64,000 nucleotides of DNA from Isoetes taiwanensis (GCA_021234155.1 JAJEKV010000113.1:2214325-2278324), one strand, 5' to 3'; positions 33,679 to 44,909 are shown, counted from the first letter of the stretch. Translations and numbers: made by a program. Notes: a model not told the origin generated them from the sequence alone.

Positions 33679-34998
33679 GTGACTTCGGCATAAACCACAG
33701 TTTTGGTCTATCTTAAGGCAGTGAGCTTTCTGCAGTTACAATGCCCATAAAGCTGCAAGTTTTGGAAATGTAAACAGAACCAACTTTCCCTTTAATATAA
33801 AATCCGGCTTTGCTTCATCTGCTTGTAGAAGCTACTGAGAGGAGAGAAATGCCCTATTGCATAATTATCTAGCTTGCTTTTTTGTGTATCTTCCCGTCAA
33901 CTGGGGCAACGGGAATGTTCCATGGGTTTAATGCTGCGGGAAACTTTGTCCAAGCAAGCATAAGGTATCTAGGGTTTCATTTAAGGCATCATGTTACGCT
34001 TAAATTTATAATAAAACTACCAATAAAAAGGAAAAGAGACATACAACACAATCTAAACGGAATAAAAGGGCTAACCAAAGTCTAGAATTATACGTACGAG
34101 CAACTTGTAGAATACCAACCCACCATTTAAGATGTAGCTCGTTTATTAAATTTTAACGTGTGGTTGGCTACATGATAGAACCTTGCATATTAAGGAAGTG
34201 ATTATTCTGAATTTGGACAACCTGATCTGACACTACAATTTTCCATTGTGCAAGTCAATACTTGGAAATGTATTCCTGCCTAGAAGAAACAAAAAAATAA
34301 AATAAAATCAAAGAAGTAAATTCACCATGTTTTACGTTGCACTTAAAAACACAAGTGACTTCTCAAATTAGTTCAAAACATAAAATTTCATATTAACAGA
34401 CTTCTTAATTAGATTCTATTCTATTCTTAAGTAGATTTGTTTGTTATTTCTGTGGACAATAACATGCCATGCCAAATTTATGGATCATCTTCCTGCCAAT
34501 GCTGTTTCGTTAATCTTCCTTTTGAGAAGAGTAAGTTTAACATGTATATATAAGCATATGCCATGCAGAAGTTGGATCGTTCTCGTGCTGTTGCTCTTAA
34601 CTCTTCTTTATCTCTGATTTTTTTAACACTTTTAACATCTTTCTTAGCAGCTAGTCTTGTCTTGTAAATAAAGGATAAAAGATGTTAATAACGAGCCTTA
34701 GAAGCACCAGATTATCAACAAAACCAATTGCATGCAAAGTTTCTGCTCTTAGACTCAAATAGACCATCATAAACAAAAGTCTGCACGCAAATCCCTGATC
34801 TGTCTTATGCGTACATGAGATTGATCCCAAAGCTACATTCATAATACCACAATGGGGAACAGATAGAACAGAAAAAGTATCATTTTGAATTATTTTTGCT
34901 GCAGGGGACAAATCAGTTTGTCTGTTGAGTCCAAGAATAGAAAAGAATATGGATGACCTAAAACAACTAAGGTCAATTAAAAGTATTAGAACTACCAC
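33679..34998. other. AT-rich intergenic or intronic DNA
   Basis: No supported gene. The region below 34999 continues an open minus-strand frame from the kinase exon for about 110 codons, but it has no kinase similarity beyond the splice donor and is probably intron. Confidence 0.45.
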
Positions 34999-35935
34999 CT
35001 TTTTAAAAATTCCAGATTGAGTCTTGTCATAAAATGGACGCTTCCCGCATAGCAGTATGTATGTTATGACATCAATACTCCATACATCAGATTCAGGCCC
35101 TGATCTCCTTTTCAAAACTTCTAGAGCAACATAATATGCACTGCCAACAATATCACAAAACCGCTTGCCTGCAAATAGTTGAGAAACCATCGTTAGATAC
35201 TTTTCGAGGAATCAAACAAGATTACACAGCTAAGGCTAATTGGACGAGATATGGGGGCCCTTTCTCCACTACTCATAGTGAACAAGATGTACCAGCTTTA
35301 GACATTCAGTTGTTTGCACATTCCTTTGCATACAAAACAGGCTTCTCATAATACAAGTTAATCGTTTTCAAATACTGTCTCAGGTAACAACAAGACCAAG
35401 AATTGTATCTACGAAAAAATATGTTGCCAGACGTGATGGCAACTTACAGTTCGCTGGTGAATCTCATCATAAACATTTGAATTGAATCTCAGAAAGTACC
35501 AGAAATGTTGTTGCCTATTTTGATATCCTCCTGGCTATGCTTTACTTAGTGACAATACAGGGGCAACATCTGCCCTGAAGTTGAGAATTGCCTATGCCAC
35601 TATGCTGCTTATAGGGTAGATCTACCTACCCATGTAAGAGTTTTCCCATTTTACATCAGTCTATACCAAGGAAGAGGAAAAGGAAGGGGCACTACCCTGG
35701 CCTTATAAAATCGGATAGACCAAAGTCAGTTGCTATAAGTCGTGAGTCTGGATCCTGTAACTTGAAAAGGAAGTTCTACAAAAGCATAGCAAAGGGCAAG
35801 GATGCAGCTAAAGTCCACCGACATCAAAATAGGACTTTACATTACCTCTGGCTTTAGATCACGATATACAAGATGGCAGCGAGCAACAACCGTTAACATT
35901 TTCCTGACAATGATTGCACAATGATGGGTCTTCTG
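34999..35935 (-). pseudogene. Calcium-dependent protein kinase (CDPK) fragment, three exons
   Basis: Minus-strand exons encode the middle of a plant CDPK kinase domain. About 35846-35930: IIVRKMLTVVARCHLVYRDL then KPE (catalytic loop). 35696-35775: NFLFKLQDPDSRLIATDFGL then SDFIRPG (DFG motif). 34999-35168: [20 protein letters not shown] then [20 protein letters not shown] (activation and APE region). This wording resembles the CPK16/18/28 group. Expected HRD is YRD, with residues before it missing; APE is ALE; and the invariant Gly in WSIGV is Asp. Exon phases between the second and third pieces are off by one. No N-lobe, no rest of the C-lobe and no EF-hands are seen. It is probably a dead duplicate. 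Confidence 0.75.
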
Positions 35936-37226
35936 CTAGGGCTGCTAGAGCTGGGCATTCTGCCACTTTGGTTGGTTGCAGAAGCTCAAATGTGATTGGA
36001 TGGTAAGAAACGAATGGAGTATTTTAAGCATATTATTCATCACAAAGAAGAAACATGGAATATTAATGGTTGATTGATTCCTACTGTAAATTCAAGATAA
36101 AGACGCATATTCTAATTGCAAGAACATAAAAGGGAATCCAAACATCGCAATGGGTGAAGAATGTACCTGATAAGCAAAAGGACTTTCTCAATGAACTGCA
36201 GCATGTAAGACCACATGAAAAGATGCAAATGTCATCAAAAGAAGTTTTTGTACGCTAGCCTTTTTCTAAACAGTTGTAGACACTTATAAGAGGTAAGTTA
36301 TCTCCTCCACAGAAGATGTCAGATGGCCTTTTTCGAAACAGTTGTAGACACTTATAAGAGATAAGTTATCTCCTCCACAGAAGATGTCAGAGTGCTCGCT
36401 TCTTTACATGTAATAATAAATGGGTCTAACTGGAAACACGGCTAAATTTTCATGAGAGCACAGCCTGAGTAATTACAAATGCTTATAAATAAACAAACTC
36501 TAATCCCATCTCTGTATCAACTACAGCTGATTGAGACCTTTATGGGGAAATGGATTGGAAATCACTTATAGCAGATGAAATTGATAAGCACGCAGTTAAT
36601 GCATTTTGGATGAAGCCACAGGGGAAAGCTATAGTCGTAATGGCCTTTCCATAGGGCCGTTGACCCTAAGGGATAACAATTTCAACGTGAATATGCCAAG
36701 TAAATGGGATGCACAGAACCATAAGTCCAGCATCTTATGTCCATATATAGGTTCACAAGTCATTGTTAATATGCATCGAAGATAAGTCAATATATGAAAA
36801 AAAATTAGGCCTAGACTACACTCAAGAATAGCCTAGCCCCCCTAAACTAAAACATCAATTCACTGGATTTATTGCGGATGTAATGGAAATTCAGCTCACC
36901 ATTCATCGTATAAGAACATTTGTCTATGACACATCAAAATAGCATCCCATTTCCTAAGCTTGCCAGGGAATATTTCATATTGCACCGGTAATCGCCACGA
37001 TGACTTTGTGTAAACAATAAAGGAATAATAAGAATAAATACAAATTTATGTTCCGCAATATGATGTCCCTGATTGCCTTGACGTTGTGGTAGTTGTAAGG
37101 CAGCATAATCAATCAAGAAGTGTAGTGGTGTAAAGTACATTTGAAGTGACATGCACAAAAGGTTGTGGAGAACCTGCAAGGTAGGTCGAAAGTGGAAAAG
37201 GAGAACCGATAGCACCATTGTTAATA
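35936..37226. other. Noncoding DNA with one short tandem duplication
   Basis: No gene recognised. It may hold further decayed introns of the kinase fragment. It includes the 68-bp duplication at 36258. Confidence 0.45.
36258..36393. repeat. 68-bp tandem duplication
   Basis: Two adjacent copies of a unit starting GCCTTTTTC and containing AGTTGTAGACACTTATAAGA differ at only a few bases, so the duplication is fairly young. Confidence 0.85.
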
Positions 37227-37502
37227 GGGTGAAAGCATGTTAGGGCCTACATAAAAAATTACCAAAAAGGTACTTTTCTGTGTACTTCTGTGCAAGTACA
37301 TAATTGTATTTTAAAGTACCTAGACTACAAGATTGACTAAAAGAAATTGTGTTATGTTCAAGAGTAGTAGTACATACATGTTGTAAGGTACTTTGTGATG
37401 TCAAGAAGATGTTAAGAACTCAAAATATATCATCATCTTTGACTACCCAGAGTATTTTCCAGGTAGTTTCCAAAACATGTAGGCCCTAACATGCTCTTAC
37501 CC
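37227..37502. mobile_element. MITE copy 1, 276 bp, 26-bp terminal inverted repeats, 4-bp target duplication
   Basis: The ends GGGTGAAAGCATGTTAGGGC and the reverse complement of the right end agree at 24 of 26 positions. AATA flanks both sides (37223-37226 and 37503-37506). A second copy in opposite orientation lies at 54069-54343; by eye the two differ at about one substitution and one single-base indel. No coding capacity. The 4-bp duplication and GGGT termini are shared with the 1569-bp element at 7545. Confidence 0.9.
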
Positions 37503-38160
37503 AATAGCATAGCCATTGATGTGGCATAAACCTAGCATATAATCAGCCGTGTCAGAAGCATGTATAGAGTTGCAAGTTTTGCCAATACAGGGAATCAGAA
37601 TCCTTCTTTATTAGAAACTCCGTGTAAACTCCTGCTGATGCTGAAAGGCAGGCCGACAATATACCAAACATATACCCCTGTATTGGTGCAGAGAAAAGTT
37701 TGCCACAGTCCGACTTGCCACAACCCTTTATCTGCAGTACAAGGTCAGAGAGATAACTCTATATGCCTTGTCCATACACCAGATTCCTCTTTGCCCATTC
37801 AAACCTAGCTTGTAGTTGTTCCAAGTGCCAATAAAATTATAGCTATCCACTGCAAATTTGAAAGCCTCCTTTTCAGAAAGGCCCTACAAGACAGATGCCC
37901 AAATGTCAGATCAAACTAGGTACTATATTTCGGTATTGGTATCTCACTATAATATTGTCTTACCGAAATAAGATGCCAATTGTGATAATTTTGAGATTTC
38001 CCATAATTTGGTATGTTGATGTGTCCACATATGTGAGAGTTGCAAACTGTACAATATTGTGAATGAGATAAATGATGGATGGAATTGTGTACAGCCGTAT
38101 GCTTTTCCAGTCTACAATCATTTTGATTATTAGAGAACTTTTACATTCTTTCCAAAGCAG
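37503..38160. other. Intergenic DNA with a possible minus-strand exon
   Basis: Around 37790-37890 the minus strand reads EKEAFKFAVDSYNFIGTWNN then YKLGLNGQRGIWCMDKAYRV, ending in stops after about 50 codons. This is protein-like but not a family I recognise. Confidence 0.3.
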
Positions 38161-38194
38161 CAGCTAAACTATCTAGCAGATATGGTTTTGCCCA

Positions 38195-40020
38195 TAATGT
38201 GCATAAGCAGCAATCATGGCATCAGGATATTATATTGGGTTTCAAACCTCCCATCTGCATTTCTTTGAATAAATCAACTGCAATGCTTTTGTTATCAAGC
38301 TGTAGATAAGACACAATCATGATAGTCCAAGAGTACACATTTTTATGGTGACAAAACCTTCTGTGCTTCCATTACAGACCCAGATTTACAATATATCTCA
38401 AGAAGTAAATTACCCATTATTCTCTCTTGCTGAAATCCATTTCTACTAACAGCAGCATGAACGCAGTTACCCAATACGAAAGCCTTTTCTTTGATACACT
38501 GCCTTAGAAGGGATGCATAAGTAGCAGCATCACTCTCCATTGCAGCCCAGAAAGATGTGTCAATTCCTGCTTTAGCGATCCACACTATCCAGAAATAGCA
38601 CCCGTTCTAGTGTTTGAAAAAGGATTATGGATAGACAGAATTTTGCTTGAATTATTGCTGATGCCTGATCCTGAATGTGCTGCTCATTCTTCTGCTAGAA
38701 CGAAATGAATGGACAAATTAGATACGATAATATTGACAAATACTAATAGAAAACAGAGACAAAAACATCCTCAGACTACGGAGATAGAGTGTCTACAGCG
38801 ACAAATGAAGCTCAATTCTCTTCTATTAAAAGCCGACAACTTGAAAAGGCTCCTTCGTGTAATATATAGAACAAACTTTCCTGTTTACACAGCCAAACAG
38901 TGTATTAAACACAGATTCATTTGGCATGACCAGTACATAGCATCCAAAAAGGAAAGTCTTTGCCAAATCATGACAAAGCTTGGGGCCCATCCCTAGTTAA
39001 ATCATAGACAGCTATGCACTCTGCTCCCAGGATACCACTAAAAGACTATAAATGATACAACAGTGAGTGTCATAATCCAAGCTCCAAGTTGTGAATCAAC
39101 AAAGACTCCAGTATTTGCATATTAAAAATAATAATAGCGAAATAAAAATGCGACCCAGGAATGTTGCTGATAACAGATATTATCAAGGCTCTTTCCAGCT
39201 TCAACATTACTTGCTCTTTTGTTGCAGATGCTGATTGTATTTCCTGAACACTGATAAAAAGCAAGGGGCGCATTAATGGTTTTGAAGTTTGAAAGGAATA
39301 CAAGTTCACATGAGGCCTTCTATGGTTCATATATTTAGCATCTGCCACTCACAGTGCTAGAATGCACATCCTAACGCCAGAGATCCCCACCTTGTGCAGT
39401 AGCTAAATTATCTAGCAGATATGGTTAAGATGCCTAACTATATGCCTTGATTCTACCAAAGTTGGAAGATCAGATTATAAATAGAAATAAGATCAAACAC
39501 TTTAGTGCTCTGGTCTATGCTAATCCTTATCAATACCGCTTTGCGCATCAAACAGAGAAATAAAAAGAACCTTAGCTGGCAATGGTCTAATGGGCTCATA
39601 AAGACAATACTACCTCCCAGATCTGGATCCAGAATGCCTTTTAAAACCAGATCTCATAATAACTTCACGGCTAAAACGGGTAAAATCTTTTGAATAGAGC
39701 TGAAACACTAACCTGGGAGATTTGATGAATGTGAGACATGCTATCAAACAAGAAATGGCAACACTGACAAGCCTTGAGTACATGCTACCAGACTTGAAAA
39801 GAAGGTTACCTTGTCTGGCTTAAAGTCATGCCATTGCATTTGTCCAAATAGTTCCATGGCCTCTTCCCAACAACATGATGAGCATATCCAGACACCATGG
39901 CATTCCATGAAAGAATATCTCGAGCTTGCATTTCGTCAAAGACCTGGCAGGCATTTACAATGCTGCCACATTTAAAGTATGTGCCTATGAAAGAGTGGCC
40001 AATGCAGATACCTACAATAA
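38195..40020 (-). pseudogene. Pentatricopeptide repeat (PPR) protein remnants, PLS type
   Basis: Minus-strand pieces in gene order: 39832-40020 encodes HSFIGTYFKCGSIVNACQVF and DEMQARDILSWNAMVSGYAH, then after a frameshift WEEAMELFGQMQWHDFKPDK. 38343-38585 encodes DAATYASLLRQCIKEKAFVL and MGNLLLEIYCKSGSVMEAQK. 38200-38315 encodes VDLFKEMQMGGLKPNII followed by a stop. These are unmistakable PLS-type PPR motifs, which bind organellar RNA in editing factors. The frameshift, stops and wide spacing show a broken gene. It overlaps a local duplication. Confidence 0.75.
39048..39237. repeat. Direct repeat copy 1 (about 190 bp)
   Basis: Matches 40362-40557 closely, from AAATGATACA to TTTTGTTGCAGATG. 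On the minus strand the second copy keeps an open hydrophobic frame (HSWVAFLFLYYYFKYTDTGV) that is broken here. A shorter shared tag CTAGCAGATATGGTT is at 38180 and 39415, so this area has had local duplications. Confidence 0.85.
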
Positions 40021-40219
40021 GTCCAACATTTATATGTTGAATATCTTCATCTTTTCGAAGACACTTATAGCTTCACTACTTTTGCCTCGCAGAGCAATGC
40101 CTTGAAATGATTATGGTCCATAAATTCAAATCATAAAATGACATTATTTCAAATACTCGATACTCTGCATTTAGCATACATGCCAACAAGCATACTTCAA
40201 TTAGCAAAGAAATTATATT

Positions 40220-40576
40220 TTAAAAATTGCATGGAAGGTAGACATTTAAAACCTGGTAAATGAAATAGCAAAACAGCCCAATAATGCAACCACACAACCT
40301 GCAAATTGCATAAAACCGTGCAAATTGAGCCAGCCTAAGAGCATCTGCAATCTGTGCAATTATAAATGATACAGTAGTGAGTGTCATAATCCAAGCTCCA
40401 AGTTCATATTGTGAATCAACAAAAACTCCAGTATCTGTATATTTAAAATAATAATAAAGAAATAAAAATGCGACCCAGGAATGTTGCTGATAGCAGATAT
40501 CATTAAGGCTCTTTTCAGCTTCAACATTACTTGTCCTTTTGTTGTAGATGTTGATTTGATTAAGGTTCGAATGCAA
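40220..40576 (-). pseudogene. Hydrophobic membrane-protein-like exon, direct repeat copy 2
   Basis: Includes the second copy of the direct repeat (40362-40557). The minus-strand frame has two likely membrane segments, WVAFLFLYYYF and AWIMTLTTVSFIIAQIADAL, then CRLCGCIIGLFCYFIYQ followed by a splice-donor-like GTTTTA. I do not recognise the family. It may be an exon of a multi-span transporter or chance hydrophobic sequence preserved by duplication. Confidence 0.3.
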
Positions 40577-40859
40577 GCAGATTGTAGATTAGAGAAACAT
40601 GGTAAACTTAGAGGATTGGCCGGAATAATCCTACTGAACCCTAAAAACTTGAACTGGGATTTGAAACCATGGGAAAATCTGGCCTAGCTTCTTACAGGAA
40701 CAGAGATCAATAAGAATTGCATAAAAAACCTATTTATATAGATGCTCACATGCATATGGATGTGTTTGACACATCCTAAAGAACCAACATTAATATGGCA
40801 TTTAAGATGCTGATATATGGATAGACCTCCAGATGTAGAATATCGTCATCTTTTTGTAG

Positions 40860-41315
40860 AATGGTAAGCAAAGCAGCCGTAAGAAGACCTTGCACGGTGA
40901 GTGGATGATAGTTAGCCATTGCATCCACAGTGTTCTCAAATGTTGCAAATTTCATTATAGTGTAGGGAACCTGCCGAGCCCAAAGAGGGCCGATCCCTCG
41001 ATAAAGCCCTTTCAATCCATCTTCAATAAAAGATCTATTCAATTCAATTCCCGGTTGAATTTGGATCTTCACCTTCACCACCTCGAACGGGCATAACGCA
41101 ACGTCTGCAATTAATTCAGCCGATGCAGAGGCTGCCAGGTAAATTGGAGTCTTGTAATCTGACGAAATGTTTGGGCCTGCTATGCTTGAGTAGAGATTTT
41201 TGAAATATTTGTAGAAGCCATGTTTGCAAAAGCCTTGTGCGCTGTAGCCGATTAGAGTGGGAGACCAGCGCCGAAGAGGGACTGAAATTCCATGCTCTTT
41301 GAGTATGACGCACAA
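40860..41315 (-). pseudogene. Mitochondrial phosphate carrier fragment
   Basis: The minus-strand frame reads VILKEHGISVPLRRWSPTLI, GYSAQGFCKHGFYKYFKNLY, then YLAASASAELIADVALCPFE, VVKVKIQIQPGIELNR and GLYRGIGPLWARQVPYTIMK. This is the middle of the mitochondrial phosphate carrier of the SLC25 family, an inner-membrane phosphate/proton symporter with signature PFExxKVK. The first repeat and the third repeat are missing, and the frame shifts at the N-terminal edge near 41290. It is intronless over this stretch. I read it as a truncated duplicate. Confidence 0.8.
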
Positions 41316-41399
41316 ATGGAGCAGAAGCTAGAAGATAAAAAACCAAACGAACTTTCTGCACCAGCACCAAAAGAATGGATCGACGCAAAGAGATATTCT

Positions 41400-42745
41400 A
41401 TCGTGCCGATTTTTGGCCAATTTTTAAATTTCGGTAGCCGTAGATCTTAGAAAAATAAGATCTTACGGTAAAGTTTAATGCCATGTCAATTTTTGATGAG
41501 ATGGACATGCTACGTGGATAGGCTAGAATTGCAAGAAAGGCTGCAAGCTTGGTTAGGCTGGCGTGCAAAAAAAAAAAAAAAAATCCTTTTTTTAAGTAGA
41601 AAAAATTTTTTTTTTGAGGGCCGTTCTCGACTCGCAAGTCGAGAAAGACCCTCAAGGCCCCTCTGATGGCCTTTCTCGACTCGCGAGTCGAGAAAGACCG
41701 GCCTTTCTCGACTCGCAAGTCGAGAAAGACCGCTCAGAGTGATAAATGCAGTTTTCAAGGCCAGAGGTTGAAGTGGGCCCTTCAAAGTGAAAAACGCAGG
41801 TTTGAGGCCCTTTCTCGACTCGTGAGTCGAGAAAGGCAGTTCAAAGTGAAAAATGTCATGTTGGGGCCCTTCAAACTGAAAAAATGCAGGTTGAGAAAGG
41901 CAATTCAGCCAAAAAAAAAAAAAAAAAAAGCCAGAGGTTATTTTTGTCAAAGCACCATTTTAAAATGGTTCACAAAATCTATTAAACTTATGCACTAAAT
42001 CTATGAAATCTATGAATTAAAGCATGCGTTAAACCTATGAAATGATTAAACTTTTGGAAACCTATACATTAATCCTATGAAAGCCAGTTCGAACATTACT
42101 TTTTTTAAGTATTATTTTTATTTATCACTGTACCCTGCCTTTTTTTTTTTCCGCCCGTGTTTAGAAATTTGAAATTTGATACATACCTTTTGGGCCTTTT
42201 CGATTTGGGCATGGCTCTATGCTTCTGCTGGAACACCTCCATCTCTTTAATTCTCCACATCCATCACTGTAATCGGGATTCAAATCTTCCCTATGTTAGT
42301 GCAAATCCAAAGCTCTGAAGCTCTCTGCATCGATTTGTTCGTGGGCCAGTTTAAGGCAGCCAATAACTTCGGCAGCCAATAACTTTGGGCCCAAAGATCG
42401 GGTATGGCATCGAATCTGCGAGGACGCCATAGCCATTCTTCTTCTTGTTCCGGTAGAAGCTTCAGAAAAGGCTGGGCTCGAATAAGTACCTTTCTTCGCT
42501 TTCTTGGATTCTTTCGACGGGCAGCTGCGAGGGAACAATAAATACGGCGAAGCTACTTTCCGCCATGGCCATAGATAATCATACACATCATTAATATGCC
42601 AGAAGAACGCAAGGCTTCGGCTCGGATATGGCGACTCTGCTTGATCTCCTCTTTGCATTGCAATGGGCAAAAGGGCAGGATCTTTCCGACGGATTAAGGC
42701 TGGAACTCATACACAAGGATTCAATCCTTACAGTCTCAGCCTTCT
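41400..42745. other. Repeat-rich DNA and short unassigned frames
   Basis: Contains the second palindrome cluster (41624-41834), A/T homopolymer runs near 41567, 41605 and 41912, and an AT-rich stretch to 42200. A 45-codon frame at 42404-42538 (MASNLRGRHSHSSSCSGRSF) could be an upstream exon of the alpha/beta hydrolase remnant but cannot be confirmed. Confidence 0.4.
41624..41834. repeat. Second cluster of TTCTCGACT palindromes, four copies
   Basis: Copies at 41624-41645 (centre CGCA), 41672-41695 (perfect), 41704-41727 (centre CGCA) and 41811-41834 (centre CGTG). The leader CCTTTTTTTAAGTAGAAAAA and GAGGGCC are shared with 32600-32660, so the two clusters derive from one family. Frames through them give repetitive SRLASRERP-like peptides, which are not genes. 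Confidence 0.9.
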
Positions 42746-43339
42746 TTGTCAGATCGGTTGATCCAGGCAAGGGAGAGAAGCCATGCCCGCGCAAAACTTC
42801 TCCAGTCGGGTATGGCGTCCAAGCTAAACAGTTTGTGCCAAGAACTCGAGCTTTCCCTCAGAACTCCGCCCCAAAAATTTCTCAGACGGATGCAGTCTGT
42901 ACCTTGGCCGCCATCTTTGCTTCCGATACTCTGGCATGCGCTTAAAAGGTACCATAAAGCAACATATACGGCAAGGTGAGTTGTGGCTATGGCGGTGCCG
43001 GAGCAGCTGATGGATTCTTCTACAAGCAAATGCGCCATTTTGGTCCTTCATGGCTTTGGCTCATCTCGCCTTGCTGTTATGCCAGGTACATCATATATTT
43101 GCTTATCATATGCCAGGATTGGGGCTAGAAGCAGGGGGGAAACAGATTTATTCTTCTTTAGGTAGCTGTGCGAAGAAGAATCCTACGCCAGAAGAAGAAA
43201 TCGGCCCAAATCAACTTTTAGAAATCTTGAAATTACAGGGGTATCCCATGATCTTCTCATAGAATTTGGGGTCCGGCTTGTATCTATAGATCAGCCTGGC
43301 TATGGCAGAAGTGACTGCATAAGAAACATGTTATTATAA
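42746..43339 (+). pseudogene. Plant alpha/beta-hydrolase fragment with an in-frame stop
   Basis: Exon 1 (to 43085) reads SKLNSLCQELELSLRTPPQK and FLRRMQSVPWPPSLLPILWH, then TGA at 42977-42979, then, still in frame, TSKCAILVLHGFGSSRLAVM. After an intron (GT at 43086, AG ending 43238), exon 2 reads VSHDLLIEFGVRLVSIDQPG then YGRSDCIRNM. HGFGSSR is the oxyanion-hole region and SIDQPGYGRSD the following strand of this hydrolase family. The catalytic Ser, Asp and His come later and are not present. A CGA-to-TGA change would explain the stop. It is a 5' gene fragment; the substrate is unknown. Confidence 0.65.
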
Positions 43340-43431
43340 TAGAAGGGCTTTTTGTGCTTCGATAATACATTGCTACAAATAAAGCGTCTATGCAAGGATT
43401 TTTCTGATTCGTTATGAATCCTGTTTTGCAG

Positions 43432-43621
43432 GATACAGGAGCAAGCAAGAAAGAACTAGAGGATGCATTTAAGAGCTCAAATGGAACTCAGATAGAAGCA
43501 CATATTCCCATTGAAGTGCAAACTAGATTTGTAAGCCAAAACAGAAGGAAGCTTGGCTTATTTAGAGAATGCGCTCCTTGCCATGTCAGACAAATTCTGG
43601 AGTCTGTTGCAAAGGAAGTAG
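43432..43621 (+). pseudogene. Exon-like segment, family unknown
   Basis: A TTTTGCAG acceptor and a TAG|GT donor bracket an open frame reading DTGASKKELEDAFKSSNGTQ, IEAHIPIEVQTRFVSQNRRK and LGLFRECAPCHVRQILESVA. Composition is convincingly protein-like. It is downstream of and on the same strand as the hydrolase fragment but is not part of that fold. Confidence 0.4.
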
Positions 43622-43828
43622 GTTTCCCAACTTTCGTGACTTATTTTTAAGAGCTTGGTCGGAAGGAGCAGTCCGGTAGTTCTTGCCCTCCTGCTCTCGC
43701 TTTTCTTGTTGTGTTGCCTTTAAAAATTCGTTTAGGATGCGCTTGCTACCGGTTGATCCAGGCAAGGGAAAGAATCCATGCCGGCGCAAGGGAAACAAGG
43801 GAAAGAAGCACACGAGGAATTGTGCCCA

Positions 43829-43850
43829 TTCTCGCCTGGCGAGGCGAGAA
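43829..43850. repeat. Variant palindrome with compensatory change
   Basis: TTCTCGCCT, GGCG, AGGCGAGAA has the same length and layout as the palindromes at 32496 and 41672, but one stem pair is C-G where those have A-T. Confidence 0.8.
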
Positions 43851-43857
43851 AAAACCT

Positions 43858-44015
43858 TTCTAATTATGCATTGTTTGAATTGTTTAATTATTTATTGTCT
43901 AATTAATTAATTATATTATTTAAACTAATTGTCTAATTATTATTATTGTCTAATCAAATGTAATTATATTATTAATTAATTAATTATTGTCTAATTAATT
44001 AATTATATTCTTTTG
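43858..44015. repeat. AT-rich low-complexity run
   Basis: Repeats of TGTCTAATTAATTAATTATA and related words; no coding potential. Confidence 0.9.
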
Positions 44016-44025
44016 TCATGTTTTC

Positions 44026-44315
44026 CTTTTGCTCCTCCTCATATCCCACCCCTTTTGCCCCTTTGCCCCTACCCATACACCCCAGCCCCTACCCATACAC
44101 CCATGCCCCTTTCCCTAACCCACCCTCTTTGCCCCTACCCATACACCCCAGCCCTTTTGTCCCATATCCCCCTTTGCCCCTTTGCTCTCCCTTTTTGCCT
44201 CTTCTCTTCCCCATGCCCCTCCCTTTTGCCCTTCCCCCTCCTCCCCTTCCTCTCCCCTCTCTATTTCCTTTGCCCTTTCCCCTTCCTCCTGTCTCCCCTT
44301 CCTTCCTACTCTTCT
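44026..44315. repeat. Pyrimidine-rich tract with a CCCCTACCCATACACC minisatellite
   Basis: About 290 bp almost without G on the plus strand. CCCCTACCCATACACC recurs several times in its first half. Strand asymmetry gives long spurious frames on both strands. The copia element inserted at its right edge within CTTCT. Confidence 0.9.
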
Positions 44316-44894
44316 TGTTAGTTAATGCTAAGACTTTCAAAGATAGAGAACTTGAATCCTTTATGAATTGACACAAGCTATATGCATAAGCAATATGAAT
44401 ATTTAATCAAACCTTAGTCTTTAGCTTAACACATATAATATCTGCAATGGTCGGGCATTCACTGATAGTCTTAATGACTTCAAACATACAGGAACTAAGA
44501 ACGATTGCTATAACAGATGTGTTTTCACAATACAACTCCGCCTTATTTTATCATTCCGGCCAACTACAAATGCAATCTAACAACACGATATATGTAGCGG
44601 TTCTTCGACGGTTATGCCGTCTCAAGTGGCCGACACACCTTCTTGCTATTTCAAATATGGAATGGGCTCCAAAATCTTCTTATCCCCTAACACTTAAAAT
44701 AGCATATGATATCGGAAATATGACTATGCCTTTTCCCTTTCATAATAAACAATCTTCACCATGATATGGTATAGGGAATTTCAATTTTCCTTGGTAACCC
44801 TGTAATTACAGACAAAGATATTTACAATTTCTTATACTTGCATGTTCCTTATGCCCATGCTTAGAATCATGTGATGAATCATTCATTTCCAACA
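44316..44894 (-). repeat. Copia 3' LTR
   Basis: 579 bp, preceded on the element strand by the polypurine tract. Differs from the 5' LTR mainly around 44575-44605 and 44811-44845. Confidence 0.95.
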
Positions 44895-44909
44895 CTCCTC
44901 CTTCAGCAC
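44895..44909 (-). promoter_or_regulatory. Copia polypurine tract
   Basis: On the element strand GCTGAAGGAGGAG directly precedes the 3' LTR, the position of the plus-strand primer. Confidence 0.8.

Noticed and set aside
34651-34990. Extension of the kinase frame by about 110 codons
   Set aside because: A good GT donor ends the kinase similarity, and the following residues do not resemble the CDPK C-lobe.
40481-40687. Plus-strand peptide DLIKVRMQADCRLEKHGKLR like a mitochondrial carrier signature
   Set aside because: It lies antisense to the duplicated hydrophobic segment, lacks any further carrier repeat and is probably coincidental, although a true carrier lies nearby on the other strand.
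44013-44376. Proline-rich and glycine-rich frames on both strands
   Set aside because: They come from the pyrimidine tract, whose strand asymmetry removes stop codons.
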